DNA of 38,548 nucleotides from Desulfurococcaceae archaeon UBA285 (GTDB lineage: Archaea > Thermoproteota > Thermoprotei_A > Sulfolobales > Desulfurococcaceae): positions 1 through 38,548 of the forward strand of contig DADP01000013.1 of assembly GCA_002495025.1 (NCBI GenBank), written 5' to 3'. The notes under the pieces were generated by a model that worked only from the letters and a program-made list of their open reading frames with translations, had not been told where the DNA came from and ran no database searches. Position numbers and translations under genes: made by a program. This document shows, one piece after another, positions 7,299 through 14,861 of this stretch; positions within the stretch are counted from its first letter, which is position 1, and every line of letters begins with the position of its first letter.

Positions 7299-8318
7299 TC
7301 AACCAGTCCTCCTTCCCGCCTTGTCTAGGAAGGATTTGAAGAGGCCTCCCTCACCAAGCGATACGAGATACTCGCGTGGAATTCTTACGCCAGCTACGAT
7401 CCAGGGTAGTAGAACGTCTAGTGCATTCTCTTCTCTAAAGTATATTATTCCAGCTGAAACCCCGATTATTGGCTTACCGCTCCTATAAGCAAGCATAGTC
7501 ATAGTTGTCGGCTTGATTGGCAATCCATACACTACTACTTCATCAGCTATTTTCCTAATAGCGTGTGGTGTGTAGTCGGTTGGATCAACACTCATACCAC
7601 CCGTGGCGATAACAGCATCGTGTGTTTCAAGTAGTTGTAGTATTCTTCCAGCTATTTCATCCTCGTCGTCTACAGCGTATACTATGTCGCCTGGTACCCC
7701 GCCATACCTCTTAATCTTCTCTACTACAACGGGTGAAGCCTCATCTCTAACTAGTCCAGAAGCAACCTCTGTACCAGTAACCACAACCCCTATTCTCACT
7801 GTGCGGGCAGGGTGTAGATTAATAATTGGTAGATGTGGTTTTACCTTCTCTACTATTTCATTGAATTCACTTTGTGATATATACATTGGAATTAACTCTA
7901 CTACACCAACCAACTCATTTCTATCTAGGAAGCAACCAGTCTTTCTCGTTACAACAACGAAGACCCCGCTCTCATTTATTATTTTTAAACCAGTAGTGTT
8001 TATCGTTACTAAACCCCTCTCCTCACTGTATATAAATGCCTTTGCTTCTTCACGGTGTTCTATTCTCAAATAGGGCCCGGTTATTACACTAGCCAGCATA
8101 TCTACTGCTTCGTCTTCATGTATATATCCTGGTTTACCAGGGTCTTCATCGTAGACGTATACAACGAAGTGCCCACACTTCTCTAGTAACTCCACGTCTT
8201 CTTCTCGTACAACATCTCCCTTCTTCTTCACTGCTCCCTTGTAGCTAGGTGTTACACAGGTATAGTCTTGAGCTAGCTTCATACCTATTGCTTCACGTGC
8301 TCTAACAGCAACGATCAC
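7299..8318 (-). CDS. Molybdopterin-binding (MoaB/MoeA-like) protein
   Basis: The 339-residue product carries a C-terminal molybdopterin-binding domain: VRIGVVVTGTEVASGLVRD, YGGVPGDIVYAVDDEDEI, HDAVIATGGMSVDPTDYTP and KPIIGVSAG, which match the MPT-binding fold of MoaB, MoeA and CinA. The N-terminal half (EAIGMKLAQDYTCVTPS, then KKKGDVVREEDVELLEKCGHFVVYVY) resembles the MoeA entry domain in reduced form. It is shorter than standard MoeA (about 400 residues), so it may be a cofactor carrier or a MoeA-like metal-insertion enzyme. The frame is open to 8450, but the GTG at 8318 is chosen: it lies 2 nt after the stop of the regulator gene and has GGGGTGG just upstream. Confidence 0.85.
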   Translation of the reverse strand: MIVAVRAREAIGMKLAQDYTCVTPSYKGAVKKKGDVVREEDVELLEKCGHFVVYVYDEDPGKPGYIHEDEAVDMLASVITGPYLRIEHREEAKAFIYSEERGLVTINTTGLKIINESGVFVVVTRKTGCFLDRNELVGVVELIPMYISQSEFNEIVEKVKPHLPIINLHPARTVRIGVVVTGTEVASGLVRDEASPVVVEKIKRYGGVPGDIVYAVDDEDEIAGRILQLLETHDAVIATGGMSVDPTDYTPHAIRKIADEVVVYGLPIKPTTMTMLAYRSGKPIIGVSAGIIYFREENALDVLLPWIVAGVRIPREYLVSLGEGGLFKSFLDKAGRRTG

Positions 8319-8320
8319 TA

Positions 8321-8782
8321 CTAAGCCACCCCTATAGAATCTAGTTCGATGAGTAGACTTGAAACCCTCTCCAAGGGCAACACGTCTACTTCTCCATCTC
8401 CATAGAGCAGTACGAGCACTGGTTTCTTGACGACCTTGTCTCCAATACAACCCCTTGCTTTAAACCTCAATAATTTAAAAATCAATGTGAAGTCAGCGTT
8501 AACCCTCACTCCAATTCTATCTGCTTCTTCAAATATAATACCGGGGACGTCTACGAGCCTAGTACCCTCTCTCAACACTATTTTCGACTTTGCAGAGAGT
8601 AATCTGTAAACCAAGAGTGTAGACTCTGCCTTCTCAATGTTTCTAACTGCTCGTTTAATAGTCAACGCTACATCTTGGTGTGAAACACCCAGTCTCCCAG
8701 CTATTTCTCTAGTGGTATATCCATTCAACCAGTATTTCAATACAACAACTTGTTTTCTAGTTAAAAACCCGTATTTACTCAT
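8321..8782 (-). CDS. Tfx-family DNA-binding transcriptional regulator
   Basis: The 153-residue product has an N-terminal helix-turn-helix (FLTRKQVVVLKYWLNGYTTREIAGRLGVSHQDVALTIKRAVRNIEKAE, about residues 6-53) typical of Tfx, the archaeal regulator first linked to molybdenum-dependent formylmethanofuran dehydrogenase genes. The C-terminal part is a ligand or oligomerisation domain typical of the family. It heads the Mo/W uptake and cofactor operon, which supports a role as Mo/W-responsive regulator of its own operon. The start ATG 8782 is chosen over GTG 8791 because a TATA-like TTTAAA at 8816-8821 (minus strand) predicts a transcript start near 8792 and GAGTGG lies between. The inverted repeat at 8855-8878 is a candidate operator. 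Confidence 0.87.
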   Translation of the reverse strand: MSKYGFLTRKQVVVLKYWLNGYTTREIAGRLGVSHQDVALTIKRAVRNIEKAESTLLVYRLLSAKSKIVLREGTRLVDVPGIIFEEADRIGVRVNADFTLIFKLLRFKARGCIGDKVVKKPVLVLLYGDGEVDVLPLERVSSLLIELDSIGVA

Positions 8783-8798
8783 CAAATCCACTCTTTGC

Positions 8799-8878
8799 TT
8801 GTCAACTAATTATAGTTTAAACCACGCTGGGGATTTAAATTATTATGTAGTGTTTTGTCTATTGGTTTCCATAGACAA
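8799..8878 (-). promoter_or_regulatory. Promoter and candidate operator of the Mo/W operon
   Basis: On the minus strand, TTTAAA (8816-8821) lies about 25 nt before the expected transcript start of the Tfx-family gene. Upstream is a perfect inverted repeat, TTGTCTAT (8855-8862) and ATAGACAA (8871-8878), with an 8-nt spacer. A further half-site TTGTC occurs at 8799-8803, between the TATA element and the start codon. The arrangement suits a dimeric helix-turn-helix regulator such as the Tfx-type product of the first gene. Binding itself is inference. Confidence 0.5.
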
Positions 8879-8940
8879 GTAGAATCCATAGTAAAAAGTC
8901 TACTAGGGAATAAATAGGGAAACTATTGATTAAAAACAGG

Positions 8941-10212
8941 TTATTTAACCGGCTTCTTCAAGTAGGAGAGTACTTCTTTTGCTCTTGGACCAGCAAGCCA
9001 AGTTATCAACTCCTCGGGGAGCTTGTATTCTCTCGCTATTGCAGCAGCGTATTTTGGATTATTTGTAAATATTACTCTCAAGTATGGTATAAACTCTGCT
9101 TTCACAGTTGCCTTACTAGTGAGGAGTCTAGAAGCAAAGTATTCTGCCAGTGCCTCCCTGTATTCCCTAGACTTCTTGGTCTCGGACAGTATTCTTATTC
9201 TCTCCGGCATTTTGAATGCTACGAATTTACCTTTATACTGTTTTCTAGCAAATGCCACGCCAGGGCCCATCATGTCGAGTGCGTATGATAGTAGATCCCA
9301 GTTTTGTGTTTTAACTATTCTACCAAAATAGACGTCTGCTCTACTAAGTGCTTCATAAGCCCTCCAGACTTCTTCGGGGTTGTCGTACCATGTTGGAATG
9401 TGTTCATTTATCCAGGTCTTCATTTCCTCCGGGTCTAGATCAGTCGATGTAACAGCGTCTTTTGCTTGAAAAACATACTGTGCTGAAAAGAGCTTTCGTA
9501 GCGCCTCCCATGGAGCATACACTCTATCTCTATATGTTGATACTGCTTTAACTGATTGAAGAGTAACTCTTCCATCTATAACAGCTGCCTGGAGATCGTT
9601 TATTGCACTTCTCAAATCACCCTCGCTCCTCTTTGCTATTTCACGTAGTGCTTCTTGTTCACACTCTATTTTCTCAGCTGAACATATCTTCTGGAGTACT
9701 TTAACCACGTCTGTTTCTTTCAGTCTATTCATTGCTATTACTTCTGCGAGGTCTCTAAGGGGCTTTAAGTGTTCTCTATACGGGTTGTTCGCAGTCATTA
9801 TAATTGGGTTTCTAGTGTTTTTAATAACCTCTACTAGTGCTTCAACACCTCCCATATCTGCTCTTGGGTCTAAACCATCTACTTCATCTAGTAGTATAAT
9901 TTTCTTTTTACCTCTTAGCGCAGAGGTTTGAGATGCTGTTTTTGCCAGTCTTTCAATGTCTTCTTTCCTCCTACTATCACTAGCATTCATCTCGAATATT
10001 TCATAGCCATAGGTCTTGGCGATCGCCTCCACCAGGCTTGTTTTACCGCAACCCGCCGGCCCGTGTAGTAGAACTGCTTTCTTCTGTGGTTTCCCGGTCT
10101 CCCATGATTTTAACCATGCAATTAGTTTTTGTTTTGCTTCTTCCTGGTTTACTACTTCGTCTATGTGTTTCGGCCTATACTTTATTATCCAGGGTAGGTT
10201 TCGCATACTCAA
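8941..10212 (-). CDS. rfcL: Replication factor C large subunit
   Basis: RfcL with four RfcS subunits loads the PCNA sliding clamp onto primed DNA. The 423-residue product has the AAA+ core: KYRPKHIDEVVNQEEAK (RFC box), Walker A GPAGCGKTS (about 49-57), Walker B LLDEVDGLD, sensor 1 MTANNPYR and sensor 2 EGDLRSAIND (about 195-204), then an alpha-helical C-terminal collar. Length is within the archaeal RfcL range. The gene begins 6 nt after the rfcS stop; TTG 10212 follows the GGTG at the end of rfcS, with an in-frame ATG two codons later as the alternative. No obvious C-terminal PIP box beyond the ending YLKKPVK is seen. Confidence 0.96.
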   Translation of the reverse strand: MSMRNLPWIIKYRPKHIDEVVNQEEAKQKLIAWLKSWETGKPQKKAVLLHGPAGCGKTSLVEAIAKTYGYEIFEMNASDSRRKEDIERLAKTASQTSALRGKKKIILLDEVDGLDPRADMGGVEALVEVIKNTRNPIIMTANNPYREHLKPLRDLAEVIAMNRLKETDVVKVLQKICSAEKIECEQEALREIAKRSEGDLRSAINDLQAAVIDGRVTLQSVKAVSTYRDRVYAPWEALRKLFSAQYVFQAKDAVTSTDLDPEEMKTWINEHIPTWYDNPEEVWRAYEALSRADVYFGRIVKTQNWDLLSYALDMMGPGVAFARKQYKGKFVAFKMPERIRILSETKKSREYREALAEYFASRLLTSKATVKAEFIPYLRVIFTNNPKYAAAIAREYKLPEELITWLAGPRAKEVLSYLKKPVK

Positions 10213-10218
10213 AAACTA

Positions 10219-11187
10219 CTACACCTTGAACTTTCTACCTAGTAGTGCTAGTCTCGCTAGAAACGCGTTTAACTGTATTTCATCATCTGCTCCCTCAACC
10301 AGTCTAAACTGTATTTCACCAGCATAGTCGGCGATCATTACGCGGAGGTCTTCTGGAATCTTTAAATCAGAGGAAAATATCTCTCTATGTACTTGTTTAA
10401 TAACGTCTAGTCCACTCAATCCATACGTGATCATTAAATCCCTTAGTTTCTTTCTAGCTTCAAGGAAGTTTCCTGCTAGTGCCAACTGGATCATTTCTCT
10501 TATTTCTCTTGGATGAGCTAATCCAACAACTTTGTAGACTACTTCCTCGGTTACTTCACCAAGTGCAGCAGCTGATTGTAGTATGTTTATTGCCCTCCTC
10601 ATATCTCCCTCTGATAACTCGTAGATTACTTCTAGTGCTCGTTCACGGCATTTCAAGTTCTCGTTTTGACAAATATATTGTAGTCTTGGTACAACATCTT
10701 CTTTCTTCAGCGCTGTAAACCTAAAGACTGCACACCTACTTTGAATTGGCTCGATGATCTTGCTTGGATAGTTAGCTGTAAGAATAAACCTTGTATTTGC
10801 AGAATAAAGCTCCATGAGTCTTCTAAGAGCTTGTTGCGCATCAGAAGTCATATTGTCTGCTTCATCCAATAACACTATTTTAAAGCCCACCTCTCCTACA
10901 ACCTTCGACCTGGCAAACTCTTTTACTTTTGTTCTAATAACTTCTATTTTCCTCTCGTCTGAAGCGTTTAACTCCAACATATACTGCCTGTAGTTTTCAC
11001 CATAAAGATCATGTGCGAGAGCGTGAGCAACAGTGGTTTTTCCGGTCCCTGGTGGACCGGCAAACAACATGTGGGGAATATTTCTCTCAGCTACAAACTT
11101 CTTGAGTCTTTCAACTATTTCTTTCTGGTTAATTACCTCGTCTAGTGTTTTAGGTCTATACTTCTCAGCCCAGAGAAGCTCACTCAA
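10219..11187 (-). CDS. rfcS: Replication factor C small subunit
   Basis: It is the repeated subunit of the clamp loader. The 322-residue product has LWAEKYRPKTLDEVINQKE (RFC box), Walker A GPPGTGKTT, Walker B LLDEADNMT, the Arg-finger SRC motif (IQSRCAVFRF) and sensor 2 EGDMRRAINILQ. Although the frame is open to 11316, the TTG at 11187 is preferred because GGTGGT lies 8-13 nt upstream and the encoded N-terminus (LSELLWAEKYRP) matches the family. It is co-directional with rfcL (6-nt gap) and divergent from gins23-mcm with fewer than 100 nt between start codons, so clamp loader and helicase genes share one promoter region. Confidence 0.96.
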   Translation of the reverse strand: MSELLWAEKYRPKTLDEVINQKEIVERLKKFVAERNIPHMLFAGPPGTGKTTVAHALAHDLYGENYRQYMLELNASDERKIEVIRTKVKEFARSKVVGEVGFKIVLLDEADNMTSDAQQALRRLMELYSANTRFILTANYPSKIIEPIQSRCAVFRFTALKKEDVVPRLQYICQNENLKCRERALEVIYELSEGDMRRAINILQSAAALGEVTEEVVYKVVGLAHPREIREMIQLALAGNFLEARKKLRDLMITYGLSGLDVIKQVHREIFSSDLKIPEDLRVMIADYAGEIQFRLVEGADDEIQLNAFLARLALLGRKFKV

Positions 11188-11260
11188 AACATACCACCAG
11201 TAATACCCCATTAAAACTATGATTAAAGGAAAGGGTAATAAAAGGGAGTGTGTTTTCAAT

Positions 11261-11872
11261 ATGAATAGGGGGTGCTTTTTGACTGGACTCCTAGAACTAT
11301 CACTTGTTTTAAACACTGAGCTAGTACAGAGAGAGTACGAGGAGGAAGAAGTTAAAATAGTCTATATTGGACAGAACATGAAGGTTTTCTTGGAAGATGG
11401 ATATATTGAACTCATAAAGGGATCTGAATACACGCTTCCACGGTGGCTTGCCAAATACCTAGCTGAAAAAGGACTGGCAAAGATTTCCGAAGCACCAATC
11501 GAGGAAAACATTGTTGCTAGACTTCAATTCAATGAATCCCGTTCAAAAGGACAATTAAAATTCGAGAAGCTACAAGGATACTTCTACACGAGGATCAAAG
11601 AGCAAATAATAGAAACTATTAAAACACTATTCAAGGAAATAAGCGATATCAGTAGAGTACAACAAGTACTACAATCGTATTCAAGAATGGAGAGTATGAC
11701 GAGAGAACTCTATAGAACTCGTTTAAGTAAAATACTCAATATTCTTACAAGCGAGGTCTCACCAGAAATACTGAGCAATCTAAGCGAAGAAGAAAAACAA
11801 TTATACCACTCACTAAAAACAGTTATTGATACATATAATTCAAGAGTATTCGATTTTAGAGAGAAAAGGTGA
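11261..11872 (+). CDS. GINS complex subunit Gins23-like
   Basis: GINS joins MCM in the archaeal replicative helicase complex. The product (203 residues from ATG 11261) has a beta-rich N-terminal part (VKIVYIGQNMKVFLEDGYIELIKGSEYTLPRWLAKYLAEKGLAKI) and a helical C-terminal part (RIKEQIIETIKTLFKEI...YSRMESMTRELYRTRLSKILNI), the B-then-A order of Gins23/Psf2-Psf3 type subunits. The stop overlaps the mcm start (GTGA), an arrangement known from Sulfolobus, where gins23 precedes mcm. The start is uncertain: ATG 11261 may be leaderless behind a TATA-like TAATAAAA near 11236, whereas TTG 11279 has GGGGGTG just before it. Confidence 0.88.
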   Translation: MNRGCFLTGLLELSLVLNTELVQREYEEEEVKIVYIGQNMKVFLEDGYIELIKGSEYTLPRWLAKYLAEKGLAKISEAPIEENIVARLQFNESRSKGQLKFEKLQGYFYTRIKEQIIETIKTLFKEISDISRVQQVLQSYSRMESMTRELYRTRLSKILNILTSEVSPEILSNLSEEEKQLYHSLKTVIDTYNSRVFDFREKR

Positions 11873-14001
11873 CAGCTACGAGTACACTGGTAGTTGAAGA
11901 CTACGTCCAGAGATTCAAGGTATTTCTACTAGAGTTCAGGTCTAGTGAAGGCATTGCTAAATACGTTGAGAGAATTAGACAGTTGATTAGATTAAACCAG
12001 AAGAGTCTAATAGTAGACTTCGACGACTTAATCCTATACGACCCATCACTAGCAAACTACATACTAGACAATCCAGAAAAAGCCCTTGAAGAGTTCTCAC
12101 TAGCTCTAAAAGACATTGTTAAAACCGAAAACCCCGAATACGCTAATCAAACAAAGAGATTCTATGTGAGAATACGCAATCCACCACAAATACTCAAAAT
12201 AAGAAATCTAAACACAGACTACCTTGGAAAACTAATTGCAATCGAGGGAATAGTTACAAGAGTCACAAGAATCGATGCCAAAATGGTTAGAGCAAGATTC
12301 AAACACATCATAGTTGCCAGAGAGGAGAAAGAAGAACAAAAACCAGGAGAACAAGAAGACCACGAATTCGACTATCCAGAAGAAGGATACTTCACTGATC
12401 GAATAGAGAAACCCCCATACTGCCCCATATGCCGTAAATCAGGAGGGAAATTCGAGTTAATAATAGAGAAATCAGAGTTCATCGACTGGCAGAAAATAGT
12501 AGTCCAAGAAAAACCAGAAGAAGTACCAGGCGGCCAAATACCCAGGTCTATTGAAGCCATTTTAACAGCAGACCTCGTAGACTCTGTTAGACCAGGAGAT
12601 AGAGTAGTAATCACAGGTATTCTCCGTGTAGCACCAATTGCGGGTACTCCAGAAGCAAGGAGCTCTAGGAGTCTATACTACTTCTACATAGATGTCAACC
12701 ACGTAGAAGTCCAGGAGAAAGTATTAGAGGAAATAGTTATTACAAAAGAAGACGAAGAAGCTATTTTAGAGTTGTCGAGAGACCCGTGGATCAGAGAAAA
12801 AATAATTGCTAGTATAGCACCGGGTATATATGGAAACTGGGATATAAAGGAAGCAATAGCTCTAATGCTGTTTGGTGGAACACCCAAAATCCTACCCGAC
12901 GGCACTAGAATCAGGGGAGACATACACGTATTATTAACCGGCGATCCCGGTACAGCTAAATCACAACTACTACAATTCACTGCTAAAATAGCCCCACGTG
13001 GATTATACACTAGTGGTAAGGGCTCAACAGCTGCTGGTTTAACAGCCACAGTACTCCGAGACAAGACAACTGGAGAATACTACTTAGAAGCAGGAGCACT
13101 AGTTCTAGCTGATGGTGGAGTAGCCTGTATAGACGAAATAGACAAAATGAGGGAAGAAGATAGAAGTGCAATACACGAAGCACTCGAGCAACAAACAGTT
13201 AGTATTGCAAAAGCAGGTATAGTAGCAAGACTAAACGCGAGAGCATCTGTACTAGCTGCTGGTAATCCAAAACATGGAAGATATGATTCAACCCTCTCAA
13301 TAAGTAAAAACATCGACTTACCCCCCACAATCCTCTCGAGATTCGACTTGATATTTATTATAAGAGATATTCCACACAAAGATCAAGATAGAAAACTAGC
13401 AAGACACATACTCGGTATTCACACAGAAGCAGATAAAGCACGTGGATTTATAGATCCACAACTACTAAAGAAATACATTAGCTACGCGAGGAGGTATATA
13501 AGACCACAACTCACACCCGAAGCAGCAAGATTAATAGAAGAATTCTATGTTGGATTAAGACAAGCCTCTCTAACAACAGGCGAGGAGGGAGTCTCCGCTA
13601 TAGCTATAACTCCGAGACAGCTAGAAGCACTAATAAGGCTCACAGAAGCACATGCAAAAATGGCTTTGAGAAGCAAGGCTACAGTTGAAGACGCTGAAGA
13701 AGCAATTCGTATAATGATGGCTACACTAGCAAAAGTAGGATTAGACGTGGAAACAGGTAAACTAGATATAGATATAATTGAAACAGGAGAATCAGCCTCA
13801 CGAAGAGAAAAGAAAAAGAAGTTTACTAAATGGTTATTCGAGAAACTAAAAGAAGTCGGTGGAGAAATGGAGCTTGCACAGCTACTTGAACTCGCACGTA
13901 GAGAAGGATTTGAAGTAGACTTTGCAAAAGAAGTCATAGATGAATTATGGCAGAGTGGAGAAATAACATATCCAAGACTAGGAAAAATCAGAAAAGTATA
14001 G
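11869..14001 (+). CDS. mcm: Minichromosome maintenance (MCM) replicative helicase
   Basis: MCM forms the hexameric 3'-5' helicase that unwinds DNA at replication forks. The 710-residue product has the N-terminal A and OB domains, the AAA+ module with Walker A GDPGTAKS (358-365), Walker B CIDEIDKM (420-427), sensor 1 VLAAGNPKHGRY and the Arg-finger LSRFDLIF, and a C-terminal winged helix (about 640-710). GTG 11869 overlaps the gins23 stop by 4 nt. Odd point: the N-terminal zinc site keeps C185-x2-C188, but the first half seems to lack the cysteine expected about five residues after His146 and carries an acidic, Gln-rich insertion (about 151-164) with another His at 165. Helicase identity is certain; the state of the zinc site is open. 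Confidence 0.98.
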   Translation: MTATSTLVVEDYVQRFKVFLLEFRSSEGIAKYVERIRQLIRLNQKSLIVDFDDLILYDPSLANYILDNPEKALEEFSLALKDIVKTENPEYANQTKRFYVRIRNPPQILKIRNLNTDYLGKLIAIEGIVTRVTRIDAKMVRARFKHIIVAREEKEEQKPGEQEDHEFDYPEEGYFTDRIEKPPYCPICRKSGGKFELIIEKSEFIDWQKIVVQEKPEEVPGGQIPRSIEAILTADLVDSVRPGDRVVITGILRVAPIAGTPEARSSRSLYYFYIDVNHVEVQEKVLEEIVITKEDEEAILELSRDPWIREKIIASIAPGIYGNWDIKEAIALMLFGGTPKILPDGTRIRGDIHVLLTGDPGTAKSQLLQFTAKIAPRGLYTSGKGSTAAGLTATVLRDKTTGEYYLEAGALVLADGGVACIDEIDKMREEDRSAIHEALEQQTVSIAKAGIVARLNARASVLAAGNPKHGRYDSTLSISKNIDLPPTILSRFDLIFIIRDIPHKDQDRKLARHILGIHTEADKARGFIDPQLLKKYISYARRYIRPQLTPEAARLIEEFYVGLRQASLTTGEEGVSAIAITPRQLEALIRLTEAHAKMALRSKATVEDAEEAIRIMMATLAKVGLDVETGKLDIDIIETGESASRREKKKKFTKWLFEKLKEVGGEMELAQLLELARREGFEVDFAKEVIDELWQSGEITYPRLGKIRKV

Positions 14002-14013
14002 TCATCAAATAAA

Positions 14014-14796
14014 TTAGAGGTATTCTATAAACGGAGTTATATGGAGTAGTTTTACTGGGAGTATTTTGAATTCCTCTGCATATTTAACACCTATTTTACT
14101 ACCAGATAACTCCATGTATTTTAAAATGAAGAGTAAGAAGTCTTCGTTTTCAAATTGAGACCTATGTTTTCTCAGCGCGCTTATCTTGTATTCTACATAG
14201 TTTGAAACATCAACAATGGTGTTCGGTCTACTCGTATAGTAGTAGCCAATAAATCTAGGCGAATGTGGAGTTAGTCCTTTCTCAAGGTCTTGTTTGTTAA
14301 ACAATGGCATACCAGAAAACAATACAGCGGCTGATACTAGTCTACCAGTGTAGTAGTGGTCTGGGTGTGCTTCATATGGAAGGTATGGGTCTGGTGTTAA
14401 TACAAGATCTGGGCGCGTTATTCTAATAATGGTTATCAGTTTATTTAGTACATCATAGTTAAATGTTAATTCTCCATCTCGTACTCCAAGAAAATATATG
14501 TTTTCTACTCCGAGGACTTTAGCGCTCTCTTCTTGCTCCCTCCTCCTAGTTGATGCTACTTCTTCTTCTCTTGCATGAGGGTTGAATGTTCCCTTTGATC
14601 CATCTGTTACGACAACCAAGTCTACTTTTACCCCGCTCTTAGTAGCTCTAGCTATTGTACCACCCGCACCTATTTCACAGTCGTCTGGGTGTGGTGATAC
14701 ACATAGTACTTTTCTTGATACTTCAAGTGGTCTCTTGTAATCAGGTTCTATTTGTTTAACTAGTGAGGAGTATATTTCAAGCCATTCTTGTTTCAA
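14014..14796 (-). CDS. PIG-L/LmbE family zinc-dependent N-deacetylase
   Basis: PIG-L enzymes remove acetyl groups from GlcNAc-containing substrates; archaeal members include N,N'-diacetylchitobiose deacetylase. The 260-residue product has the zinc and catalytic motif SPHPDDCEIGAGG (34-46, with H36-P-D-D39) and a later YEAHPDHYYTG with the second metal His, so the site is complete. Size fits the archaeal chitobiose deacetylases of about 265-270 residues. TTG 14796 is preceded by GGAGGATAAACC. It is divergent from the GH4 glycosidase gene (65 nt between starts), which suggests work on amino sugar oligosaccharides, though the substrate is not shown by sequence. It converges on mcm with a 12-nt gap. 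Confidence 0.88.
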   Translation of the reverse strand: MKQEWLEIYSSLVKQIEPDYKRPLEVSRKVLCVSPHPDDCEIGAGGTIARATKSGVKVDLVVVTDGSKGTFNPHAREEEVASTRRREQEESAKVLGVENIYFLGVRDGELTFNYDVLNKLITIIRITRPDLVLTPDPYLPYEAHPDHYYTGRLVSAAVLFSGMPLFNKQDLEKGLTPHSPRFIGYYYTSRPNTIVDVSNYVEYKISALRKHRSQFENEDFLLFILKYMELSGSKIGVKYAEEFKILPVKLLHITPFIEYL

Positions 14797-14861
14797 GGTT
14801 TATCCTCCATGAACTATTATCTACCGCTCTCTTTTTATACTAATTAAAGTGCTAGTTTATA

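Noticed and set aside
7603..8073. 156-codon plus-strand reading frame opposite the molybdopterin-binding gene
   Set aside because: It is an antisense shadow of a clearly conserved gene, with Ser/Thr-rich random composition.
13980..14014. Possible antisense C/D box RNA at the end of mcm (TTGATGA, CTGA on the minus strand)
   Set aside because: C' and D boxes are missing within the expected distance.
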